From: Streptomyces sp. NBC_01481
GTDB lineage: Bacteria; Actinomycetota; Actinomycetes; Streptomycetales; Streptomycetaceae
DNA: 64,000 nt
Assembly: GCF_026339995.1 (NCBI RefSeq)
Contig: NZ_JAPEPT010000007.1
Coordinates: 380,191-444,190, forward strand
Direction of reading: 5' to 3'
The notes under the pieces are model-generated. The model searched no databases. It was not told where the DNA came from and saw nothing but the letters and a program-made list of their open reading frames with translations. Of the stretch, positions 55,606-62,926 are shown one piece after another. Each line of letters begins with the position of its first letter. Position 1 is the stretch's first letter. The position numbers were made by a program, and so were the translations under genes.

Positions 55606-56483
55606 TGCTGACACCGGACCGTACGGACCGAGTGGACCGGGGCGTGGAGTCCGACTGGTGGTACGTCCGCGCCTACCCCGGGCATCCGGATGCGATGGAC
55701 GAGGCCACCAGGGTGCTGATCCCCTGGCTGGCCGCGCGGGCGTCCGAAGAGGCGGCGTCGGCATGGTTCTTCACCCGCTACTGGGACATGAGCGGTCATC
55801 ACCTGCGGCTACGCCTCAAGTGCTCATCCGACGGGATCGACCGCATCCACGAACGCCTCCCCGAACTCGTCGAGTTGCTGCGTTCGCTCGACAGAACCGT
55901 CCCTGCGGAACGCCTCGTTCCAGGCTCGGTGCCGCAGGGACTGCCGATGGTCAAGCAGGCTCGTTGCTGCCTGTACGCGCCGGAACTCGCCAAGTACGGG
56001 GGAACGGGCGGGGTGGCCAGGGCGGAGGAGCTCTTCACGGCGTCCTGCCGCTGGTACGACGACCAGCGGATCGGCGCCCTGGCCCCGCTCTACGACCGGG
56101 CGGCCTTGGCCGTCTCGTACATGAGCGCGCTCGTACGGGCGGCGCTTCCCGCCCCCCAGGCGCGGACGGCGTTCTGGACCGCCCACCGCCGCCAATGGGG
56201 GCGGCAGTTGCGGATGGCGGCGCCCGCCCAGGAGGACCTGCGCGGCCTCCTCACCCGCGCGGCGAAGGGCGTCGAGGAGGCCGCGGTACGCCTCGACGGT
56301 CCCCTCCGGGAGAGCGCGGAGAGGCATGTCGAGACGGTGGTACGCACCCTCAACGCGGCGGCGGACGGAAACCCCGTACCGCGGGAGGAGTTGCTCCTCC
56401 ACTACCTGCACATGGACCTCAACCGCTGGGGTTTCGTGCCGGCCGAGGAGAGCCTGCTCGGTGTGCTCGCGTCGGCGAACTAG
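55602..56483 (+). CDS. LanB-type elimination subunit (SpaB_C, thiopeptide-type)
   Basis: The 293-residue protein matches the SpaB_C/thiopeptide-type biosynthesis domain (DWWYVRAYPGH start; WFFTRYWDMSGHHLRLRLKC; LLLHYLHMDLNRWGF near the end). With LanB_N it should remove glutamate to give dehydroalanine or dehydrobutyrine. Pyridine synthases of thiopeptides share this fold, but only one such gene is present, and the partner role is more likely. ATG 55602 overlaps the LanB stop. Confidence 0.85.
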   Translation: MMLTPDRTDRVDRGVESDWWYVRAYPGHPDAMDEATRVLIPWLAARASEEAASAWFFTRYWDMSGHHLRLRLKCSSDGIDRIHERLPELVELLRSLDRTVPAERLVPGSVPQGLPMVKQARCCLYAPELAKYGGTGGVARAEELFTASCRWYDDQRIGALAPLYDRAALAVSYMSALVRAALPAPQARTAFWTAHRRQWGRQLRMAAPAQEDLRGLLTRAAKGVEEAAVRLDGPLRESAERHVETVVRTLNAAADGNPVPREELLLHYLHMDLNRWGFVPAEESLLGVLASAN

Positions 56484-56511
56484 CAGTCCTCCACTACTGG
56501 TTGCCCACCAC

Positions 56512-56548
56512 GCATCCACTTGTCAACTTGGAAAGTGGATGCCATGAT
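56512..56548 (+). promoter_or_regulatory. operator-promoter of the exporter operon
   Basis: GCATCCACTT (56512-56521) and AAGTGGATGC (56533-56542) form a perfect 10-bp dyad with an 11-nt spacer. TTGTCA (56520-56525) and CATGAT (56543-56548), 17 nt apart, could be -35 and -10, so the dyad covers the -35 and spacer. The winged-helix protein encoded at the end of this operon is the likely repressor. Confidence 0.65.
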
Positions 56549-56616
56549 GGCACATCAGAGAGACAGCAGTTCGCACGGCGAGACCTCGGCGGTATCCGAT
56601 GAGAGGCAGATGCGGA

Positions 56617-57636
56617 ATGGCTGAACAAGGCCCGTCCTACGACGCGGTGATCCTGCTCGAGAACGTCACCAAGCATTACCCGGGCCCCCACGGGGACGTC
56701 GTCGCCCTGGCGGGCATCGACCTCTCCGTGCGGCCGGGGGAGATCTTCGGCCTGCTCGGCCCGAACGGAGCCGGCAAGACCACCACCATCGAGACCCTCG
56801 TCGGGCTGCGCCGCCCCACCGCAGGCGCAGTCCGCGTCCTCGGGTTCGACCCCGTCGCGCAGCGCGACGAGATCCGCAAGTACGTTGCGATCCAGCCGCA
56901 GCACGCTGCCGTGTTCGAGCAACAGACGGTGGCGGAACTCCTGCGGGTCTGGGCGTCCCTCTACCCCGACCCCGAGGACCCCGACGCCATCATCGAACGG
57001 ATGGGCCTGTCGGCCTCGCGCGACGTCCGGGTGTCGAAGCTCTCCGGTGGACAGCGTCAGCGTCTGCTCGTTGGTACGGCACTCATCTCCCGCCCCCGTC
57101 TGCTGGTGCTCGACGAGCCGTCGACGGGCATGGACCCCAATGCGCGGCAGGAACTGTGGGAGGCGGTCCGCGCACACCGTGGATCCGGCGGCACCGTACT
57201 GCTGTCGACGCACTCCATGGAGGAGGCCGAAATGCTCTGCGACCGGGTCGCCGTGCTGCACAAGGGCACGGTCGCCGCCTGCGGAACCCCGCAGGACCTG
57301 ATCAGCACCCACGCGCCCGAACGCGAGGTGCACTTCACCGTCCCGGCCGACACCGAGCTCGCACTGCTGCGGTCCGCCCCCGGGGTGTCCCACATCGAGA
57401 GCCACGGCTCCGGCGGCAACACCCGGGTCACGGTGCGGACCAGCGACTCCGATGCGGTGTTCGGCCTGCTCGCCGGCCCGCTCGGAGCCCGCCACATCCA
57501 GATCAAGGAAGCCGGCCTCGAGGCGGTCTTCCGCCTCCTCACCGGAGTCTCCTTCCATGAAGCCTCTGGCGGTGCACAAGCGCCTTCGGAGCACGACGGC
57601 ACGCAGCCCAAAGAGTCGGAAGGTGTGATGGCTTGA
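56617..57636 (+). CDS. ABC transporter ATP-binding protein
   Basis: The 339-residue ATPase has Walker A GPNGAGKTT, Q-loop, signature KLSGGQRQRL, Walker B LLVLDEPSTG and the His-loop region STHSMEEAEM, followed by a C-terminal extension of about 90 residues. It is of the drug/peptide exporter (DrrA-like) type. ATG 56617 is chosen, with GAGAGG at 56601-56606; ATG 56599 in frame is an alternative. It overlaps the permease gene (TGATG). Self-protection or export of the RiPP is inferred from location. Confidence 0.88.
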   Translation: MAEQGPSYDAVILLENVTKHYPGPHGDVVALAGIDLSVRPGEIFGLLGPNGAGKTTTIETLVGLRRPTAGAVRVLGFDPVAQRDEIRKYVAIQPQHAAVFEQQTVAELLRVWASLYPDPEDPDAIIERMGLSASRDVRVSKLSGGQRQRLLVGTALISRPRLLVLDEPSTGMDPNARQELWEAVRAHRGSGGTVLLSTHSMEEAEMLCDRVAVLHKGTVAACGTPQDLISTHAPEREVHFTVPADTELALLRSAPGVSHIESHGSGGNTRVTVRTSDSDAVFGLLAGPLGARHIQIKEAGLEAVFRLLTGVSFHEASGGAQAPSEHDGTQPKESEGVMA

Positions 57637-58394
57637 TGGCTTCGACCTCGCGTGAACTGGCCCTCTTGCACGCCCGGGAGCTCGTACGCGACCCCAAGTA
57701 CTTCTATTTCGCGCTGTTCTTCCCCTTCGGGATGCTGGCCATCTTCCTCAGCCTCGGCCTGGCCATGCCGAAGGACGCCGATGCCCCCGACTTCCTTCAG
57801 CTGGTCTTCCCGATGGCCATCTTCCTGGCGGTGACCAGCGCGGCCCTGACTGTCACCGCGGGCCCACTGGCGAATCTGCGAACCAAGGGCACCCTCCGGC
57901 TCCTGGGCACCACACCCGTGGGACGAGCCCGCCTGATCTACACCCACATGGTCGCCAGGGTCCTCATGGTCACCGCCCAGGCGGCCGTCCTGCTCGTGCT
58001 GGCGGTCGCCCTCGGCAAGGTGGAGCCGGCCCGGCTCCCGGCCCTTTTCGGGATCGCCCTGCTCGGCCTCGCCATGTTCGGAGGCATCGGGTACCTGATC
58101 GGCGGCCGTCTGTCCTCGCCGGACGCCGCCACCAACGTCGGTACGCTCGTGCAGCTGGCGGCCCTGTTCCTGAGCGGCCTCGCGTTCCCCCTCGAGCTCA
58201 TGCCCGACGCCGTCCGCACCACACTGAGCCTGCTGCCCACGTCCTTCTTCGCAGATCTCATGCTCACGCAGATGTCAGAGGGCGACCCGACCCATCCGGT
58301 GTGGCTGTCCGTCCTGGTCGTCGCCGTCACCACCGCCGTGGCCGTCGTCCTCGCCGTCCGCACTTTCAAGTGGGACCAGGGCGAAGCCGCGTAG
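57636..58394 (+). CDS. ABC-2 type permease
   Basis: The 252-residue membrane protein has six hydrophobic segments and the ABC-2 pattern (LRLLGTTPVGRARLIYTHMV; ALFLSGLAFPLELMPDAVRT). It pairs with the preceding ATPase. The ATG lies in a TGATG overlap; GGAAGG upstream serves as ribosome-binding site. Confidence 0.88.
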   Translation: MASTSRELALLHARELVRDPKYFYFALFFPFGMLAIFLSLGLAMPKDADAPDFLQLVFPMAIFLAVTSAALTVTAGPLANLRTKGTLRLLGTTPVGRARLIYTHMVARVLMVTAQAAVLLVLAVALGKVEPARLPALFGIALLGLAMFGGIGYLIGGRLSSPDAATNVGTLVQLAALFLSGLAFPLELMPDAVRTTLSLLPTSFFADLMLTQMSEGDPTHPVWLSVLVVAVTTAVAVVLAVRTFKWDQGEAA

Positions 58395-58444
58395 GCACGG
58401 GCATGCGACCGTATCCTCCAGTCCTGTCCCGCAAGGAAGGCGCC

Positions 58445-58882
58445 ATGATGGACAAGAAGGAAGCGCGGGAAGCCCTTGCTTCTGCCGACGCACTGGCTTC
58501 CCGGATGCGTGGGGGGAACCAGCGGCCCAGCCTCGTGGTGTTCCTCCTCGGCCTGGCGATGATGGTGATGACAGCCGTCTACGGACTGCTGATCGAGCCC
58601 TCCTCGCAGTACGCCGTTCCGGTCGTCCTGCTCATTCCCTTCTTCGCCCTCGTGATCTACACGGCGACACGTCCGGTGTTGGCCCGCCACTACCGGACCC
58701 TGTATGCCCTCACGACGACGGCAGGTGCGGCCCTCTACTCACTCACCGTCACCCTCGGCACGGTGTTCTTCTCCGGCGAACCGCTCTGGTGGGTACCGGG
58801 AGCTGTCCTGTGCGCCGTGCCCTTCTTCGTGATCGGTGTCCTCGACCGCAATGCGGCCCGCACCTCCGAGGGCAGGCCATGA
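58445..58882 (+). CDS. four-helix membrane protein of unknown function
   Basis: The 145-residue protein has a short charged N-terminus (DKKEAREALASADALASRM) and four transmembrane helices. No family is recognised with certainty; such proteins are common between ABC exporters and wHTH regulators in actinobacteria. GGAAGGCG precedes ATG 58445. Its stop overlaps the regulator start. Confidence 0.75.
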   Translation: MMDKKEAREALASADALASRMRGGNQRPSLVVFLLGLAMMVMTAVYGLLIEPSSQYAVPVVLLIPFFALVIYTATRPVLARHYRTLYALTTTAGAALYSLTVTLGTVFFSGEPLWWVPGAVLCAVPFFVIGVLDRNAARTSEGRP

Positions 58883-59205
58883 CGCATCCGCGCAAGTCCC
58901 TCGACACCGTCATTCACGCACCGGTGCGCTTCTCCATCGCCGCCGCGCTGGCATCGGTCGACGAAGCCGACTTCAAGACCCTTCGTGACACCATCGAGAT
59001 CACGGATTCCGCCCTGTCCAAGCAGATCGCCCTCCTGGAGCAGGCCGAGTACGTGAAGGTCCGCAAAGCCTTCGTCGGCAAGCGCGCGCGTACCTGGCTC
59101 TCACTCACCGGCAAGGGACGTACGGCCTTCGCCCGCCACTTGACCGCCCTCCGTGAAATCGCCGCGTGGGAGCCTGAGCCGGTAGACGAACTTGGCGGCC
59201 CGTGA
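58879..59205 (+). CDS. winged-helix transcriptional regulator (MarR/PF13601-like)
   Basis: The 108-residue single-domain regulator has a winged helix (DFKTLRDTIEITDSALSKQI, then KAFVGKRARTWLSLTGKG). The small 'winged helix DNA-binding' family often represses a linked transporter operon. ATGA overlap at 58879-58882 ties it to the operon, and the dyad at 56512-56542 is its most likely target. Confidence 0.88.
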   Translation: MTHPRKSLDTVIHAPVRFSIAAALASVDEADFKTLRDTIEITDSALSKQIALLEQAEYVKVRKAFVGKRARTWLSLTGKGRTAFARHLTALREIAAWEPEPVDELGGP

Positions 59206-59507
59206 GTTCTTCTTCCCGGAGACTTCTCATCCCCAGTCAACCGCGGCTCGTCGAGCTTGCGGACCGGGTCGAAGTGCTCCAGGTCGAGGCGCTGTGCTGG
59301 TGCGGCGCACGGGCCACCCACAACGCCCGTACGGTGGGCGGGGTGATGGTCGTCGAAGGCGCCCAGGTCGTTGTCGGGGACGTCAACCAGTCGCCGGACG
59401 AGATCGGTTACGAGGTGCTGTGCCGGCGCCACCACCGGCGGCGGATGACGGCGGCCACCGCTCGTGCCGCCGCCCTCTCGCCGGACGTCCTGCCGGTGGA
59501 AGCCTAG
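59202..59507 (+). pseudogene. tdk: tdk remnant (3' end only)
   Basis: The 101-codon frame from GTG 59202 has 14 non-homologous codons, then residues almost identical to Tdk 129-216. The P-loop and the DEAQ motif are absent, so it cannot be a kinase. GTG overlaps the regulator stop (GTGA), so it may still be translated. It ends in the sequence that abuts the VOC gene and is therefore probably the original tdk 3' end. Confidence 0.9.
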
Positions 59508-59520
59508 CCAGGTCAGCGGG
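59244..59520 (+). repeat. direct repeat, right copy
   Basis: Second copy of the tdk 3' end (see 43895-44174). It lacks three bases before the stop codon and continues to CCAGGTCAGCGGG, inside the 3' end of the VOC gene, whose stop codon is at 59513-59515. Confidence 0.95.
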
Positions 59521-60286
59521 TGGCCGACCGTACGATCGTGAACACCGCGCCCTCCGGGTCCGCGACAATCGCGAGCCGGCCGCTGGATGCCTCGCGCGGC
59601 GGCTGCACCACATGCCCGCCGAGCCCCACCACGCGTTCCGCGGCCTCGTCGGGGTCCTCCACCTCGAAGTACGTCATCCAGTGCGTGCCCCGGTTACGGG
59701 GCAGGGCATGGCCGACGCCGTGCAGCGAAGCCACCGGGCGCCCCTCCAGGAGCAGCGTCACATAGTCCAGGTCCGCCGAGACGACCGCCTCCACCTCGTA
59801 GCCGAACACCGCTTGATAGAACTTGCCGACCGACGAGGTCTCCACGGTCAGCAGCTCGTTCCAGACAGGTGTGCCATGTGTGCCGTACACCGCGGTGCCG
59901 CCGTGGGCGCTCGCCTGCCAGATACCGAACACCGCGCCCGCCGGGTCGGTCACCACAGCCATCCGGCCTGCGTCCTCTGCGTCCAGCGGGCCGACTCCGA
60001 CGGTGCCTCCACAACTCCTGATCGTCTCCGCCGTGGTGTCCGCGTCGTCGGTCGCCAGATAGGGCGTCCAGGCGATCGGCAGTTGCCGGTCGGCCGGAAG
60101 AATGCCGATACCGGCCACCTCCTTGCCGTCGATCAGCGCTCGGACATACGGGCCGAGCTGTTGCGGGCCGGGGGAGAACTCCCAGCCGAACAACTCGCCG
60201 TAAAAGGTCTGGGTCCTGTCAAGGCCATGCACCATCAAGCTCACCCAGCAGGGTGTGCCGGGCGTGTGCCGAGTCGCCTCGGTCAT
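59513..60286 (-). CDS. VOC family protein with two glyoxalase-like domains
   Basis: The 257-residue protein has two vicinal-oxygen-chelate domains (about residues 10-120 and 135-255), each starting with a VxDxxxxxxFYxxxFGW-like pattern (GLDRTQTFYGELFGWEF; SVGKFYQAVFGYEV). Members include metal-dependent dioxygenases and resistance proteins; the activity here is unknown. AGGAGAGAG precedes ATG 60286. Its 3' end overlaps the right direct repeat. Confidence 0.88.
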   Translation of the reverse strand: MTEATRHTPGTPCWVSLMVHGLDRTQTFYGELFGWEFSPGPQQLGPYVRALIDGKEVAGIGILPADRQLPIAWTPYLATDDADTTAETIRSCGGTVGVGPLDAEDAGRMAVVTDPAGAVFGIWQASAHGGTAVYGTHGTPVWNELLTVETSSVGKFYQAVFGYEVEAVVSADLDYVTLLLEGRPVASLHGVGHALPRNRGTHWMTYFEVEDPDEAAERVVGLGGHVVQPPREASSGRLAIVADPEGAVFTIVRSATR

Positions 60287-60511
60287 CGTCACTCTCTCCT
60301 CGGACCATCGTGGTGGCCGTGCGGGGGGACCGGGTACGCGCCGTTGTGCGGAACGGCCGCGCCCCGTGCAGATGGTTCCACCACCCGGCGTCCGGCGCGC
60401 CCCGGCCGCGCCGGAATTGGCGGGTTCCCGATGGAGGATGCCCGCTTTGGCATTTCCCATCCGTTTCCGCGGCGTTATCGTGCGGCCGGGCACTGCGCAA
60501 GGATGGCCCTT

Positions 60512-61342
60512 ATGAACCCCATCATCTCCGCCACCGAACTCGCGAGCGAGCTGTCCTCGACCCGGCCTCCAGTGCTTCTGGACATCCGCTATCAGCTGGG
60601 CGGGCCGCACGGGCGGCCGGACTACGAGGCCGGGCACATCCCCGGAGCGGTCTTCGTCGACCTTGATGCGGAACTGGCCGGCCCGCCCGGCGCCGGGGGC
60701 CGTCACCCGCTGCCGGACCCGGAGGCCTTCGGCGCGGTGATGCGCCGGGCCGGCGTCTCGCCGGACACTCCGGTGGTCGCCTACGACGCCGACAAGGGCT
60801 GGGGCGCGGCACGCGCGTGGTGGCTGCTGCGCTGGACAGGGCACACGGACGTACGGGTTCTGGACGGCGGCCTCGCCGCGTGGACGGGCCCGCTGGAGAC
60901 CAAGGTCCCCGAGCCCGACGAGGGCACCTTCAGGCCAGCACCGGGCGCGCTCGCGCTCCTGGACGCCGACGGTGCGGCTGCTCTGGCCCGCTCCGGCCTG
61001 CTGCTGGACGCCCGGGCTGCGGAGCGCTATCGCGGCGAGGTGGAGCCGATCGACCCGGTGGCGGGCCATATCCCCGGCGCGGTCTCGGCCCCGACATCGG
61101 AGAACGTCGACAAGGACGGCCGCTTCCTCCCGGCCGAGCAACTCGCTTCCCGCTTCGCTGCCTTCGGCGCGACGGCCGACTCCGGGGCCGTCGGCGTCTA
61201 CTGCGGCTCGGGCGTCTCCGCCGCGCAAGAGGCCATCGCCCTGGAGATCGCGGGCTTCGAGCCCGCGCTGTACGCGGGCTCCTGGTCGGAGTGGTGCGGT
61301 GACCCGAACCGCCCGGTGGCAACGGGCCCTCAGCCGGGCTGA
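60512..61342 (+). CDS. rhodanese-type sulfurtransferase
   Basis: The 276-residue protein has two rhodanese domains: an N-terminal inactive one (PPVLLDIRYQLGG; YEAGHIPGAVFVDL) and a C-terminal one with catalytic Cys in VYCGSGVSA. It should move sulfane sulfur (thiosulfate or 3-mercaptopyruvate sulfurtransferase). AAGGA at 60499-60503 places the start at ATG 60512; ATG 60503 in frame lies within that site. Confidence 0.9.
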   Translation: MNPIISATELASELSSTRPPVLLDIRYQLGGPHGRPDYEAGHIPGAVFVDLDAELAGPPGAGGRHPLPDPEAFGAVMRRAGVSPDTPVVAYDADKGWGAARAWWLLRWTGHTDVRVLDGGLAAWTGPLETKVPEPDEGTFRPAPGALALLDADGAAALARSGLLLDARAAERYRGEVEPIDPVAGHIPGAVSAPTSENVDKDGRFLPAEQLASRFAAFGATADSGAVGVYCGSGVSAAQEAIALEIAGFEPALYAGSWSEWCGDPNRPVATGPQPG

Positions 61343-61353
61343 CCCGCGCACGT

Positions 61354-61402
61354 GTACGCAAGGGGCCCGGCGCCAACCGCTCGCGCCGGGCCCCTTGCGT
61401 AC
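61354..61402. terminator. bidirectional terminator
   Basis: A perfect 20-bp inverted repeat (61354-61373 with 61383-61402) and 9-nt loop fill the gap between the convergent sulfurtransferase and sepH genes. Confidence 0.92.
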
Positions 61403-61404
61403 CG

Positions 61405-62460
61405 CTACTCCTGCTTCTTGCGGCGCGTGCCGAAAACGATCTCGTCCCAGCTCGGCACCGCGGCCCTGCGGCCGGGGCGCACCCCGTCCGCCTCCGCCTG
61501 ACGGTCGGTCGTCCCCGTCAGACGGTCGCGGTGACCCGCCACCGAGCGGGGCATCAGCACGTCCGCGTACGCCGAGCCCGCACCCGCCGACGCGGCCGGA
61601 GCCACCGGCTCCTCGGCCTCCGGCTCCTGGGCGGGCTCCGTCGGCGCCGGCTCCGGTGGTGCGGGCCGCTCCGGCACGACCATGTCGCCGCGGAAGCTCG
61701 GTACCGCCTCCAGCAGACTCGTCAGGGAGTCCCTCTCCCCGCCGCTCTCCTCCGGCTCGGCCGACGCAGCGGGCGCGGCCGGCCGGTCCATCTGGCGGTC
61801 GAGAGCCCGGTCCAGCGGCCGGTCCCGCGGCAGCCGCGCGATGCGCGGTACGAACGGAAAGCTCGGCTCCTGCGAGGAGGCGATCGTGTCGTCGGTCTCG
61901 CCGATCAGCGCGCGCGCCTCGTCGTCGACGGCCTGTACGAGCCGCCGCGGCGGGTCGTACGTCCAGCTCGCCGAGTGCGGCTCACCCGCGACCCGGTAGA
62001 CCAGCAGGACCTCCCAGGTGCCGTCGTCGCGGCGCCAGGAGTCCCACAGCACGGTGTCCTTCTCGGCGCCGCGGAGCGTGAGGCGCTCCTGCACCGCCTC
62101 GCCGAGCTGCGGTCCGGTGTTCTCCCCGGGACGGCGTACGGGAGTCTTACGGGCCCGCTCCGCCATGAACGCGCGCTCGGCGAGCACGGGTCCCTCGAAG
62201 CGGCGCACGCGGTCCACCGGAATTCCGGCGAGCTGTGCGACCTCTTCCGCGGAGGCTCCGGCGCGTATACGTGCCTGGATGTCGCGGGGACGGAGGTGGC
62301 TCTCCACCTCGATCTCGATCTGGCCGAGGCGGGCGCGGTCATTGCGCACGGCGGCGCGCAGCCGCTCATCAATCGGAAGTGTGTATTCCGTGCTGTCCGC
62401 AGCTTTGAGCACCAGTCGTGTGCCGTCGTTGGAGACGGCCACGACACGCAGTTCGGGCAT
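61405..62460 (-). CDS. sepH: cell division protein SepH
   Basis: The 351-residue protein has an N-terminal DUF3071 domain with a helix-turn-helix (ASAEEVAQLAGIPVDRVRRF), a long disordered Pro/Glu-rich middle and the conserved C-terminal PSWDEIVFGTRRKKQE. SepH binds FtsZ and promotes its assembly for sporulation and vegetative septa in actinobacteria. GGGAGGT precedes ATG 62460. Confidence 0.93.
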   Translation of the reverse strand: MPELRVVAVSNDGTRLVLKAADSTEYTLPIDERLRAAVRNDRARLGQIEIEVESHLRPRDIQARIRAGASAEEVAQLAGIPVDRVRRFEGPVLAERAFMAERARKTPVRRPGENTGPQLGEAVQERLTLRGAEKDTVLWDSWRRDDGTWEVLLVYRVAGEPHSASWTYDPPRRLVQAVDDEARALIGETDDTIASSQEPSFPFVPRIARLPRDRPLDRALDRQMDRPAAPAASAEPEESGGERDSLTSLLEAVPSFRGDMVVPERPAPPEPAPTEPAQEPEAEEPVAPAASAGAGSAYADVLMPRSVAGHRDRLTGTTDRQAEADGVRPGRRAAVPSWDEIVFGTRRKKQE

Positions 62461-62926
62461 GGGGACCTCCCGGGTGGTGCCTGCCGACGTCACGTGCGTC
62501 GCTGCTTCCGCTAGTCGAGTGTGGCCTGCCCGGGTGCAGCCTGCCACAACCTTGCCGAGTTGCCCGGCGTGTCGGGCACAGGCCCTGGATCGCCGTTATG
62601 GCACGGTTACCTGTTTGCGACTCTGAGTGACTGGGCCGTCACTCTCTGCATCGGGTGCCCGTGCGGTGCCGCGGCGCCGCCGGATCGAGCGCCGCTTTCG
62701 GCCCCCTACCTGGGGTCCGAACGCCCATGAGGGAGGCCGGGCCCAGGGCTCGCCACAGTACTCCATTCGGGCCACGGGGGTGGACCGCCGCGCCGCCGAA
62801 CTTCTCGCAGGGTAGGGGAGTTGGGCGTCTGCGACATGGGTGACCAGGTGTCCTGATTCACAGAATCTTCCCAAAGGGAACTATTCGCTTCGCTCGCATG
62901 TCCCTATCTGAACGGGCAGTTGGCCC
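62461..62926. other. non-coding region between sepH and oxidase gene
   Basis: These 466 nt should hold the sepH promoter and the end of the oxidase transcript. I found no tRNA, riboswitch or convincing gene; one short minus-strand frame (62596-62874) is Arg-rich without family features or good ribosome-binding site. Confidence 0.5.

Larger units (their letters stand above)
44175..59243. mobile_element. 15-kb accessory island at the 3' end of tdk
   Basis: The segment between the two tdk 3' repeats holds a GPP34 gene, an ECF sigma gene, the RiPP cluster and an ABC exporter operon, none of which belongs to the conserved Streptomyces gene order here. An intact gene plus a displaced 3' remnant is what integration at a gene 3' end leaves. 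No integrase, transposase or excisionase gene is visible, so the repeat may instead record homologous recombination. Boundaries follow the repeats. Confidence 0.75.

Noticed and set aside
54451..55764. Minus-strand frame opposite the LanB gene
   Set aside because: Shadow of the LanB coding frame with no recognisable motif.
46279..56483. Thiopeptide cluster call
   Set aside because: Several genes are annotated as thiopeptide-type in general, but no second SpaB_C (pyridine synthase) gene is present and the cores lack the usual SCTTC-like start.
44175..59243. Integrative conjugative element
   Set aside because: No integrase, relaxase, TraB/FtsK-like or replication gene occurs between the repeats.
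62596..62874. 92-codon minus-strand frame upstream of sepH
   Set aside because: Arg-rich, no family features, no good ribosome-binding site; probably non-coding.
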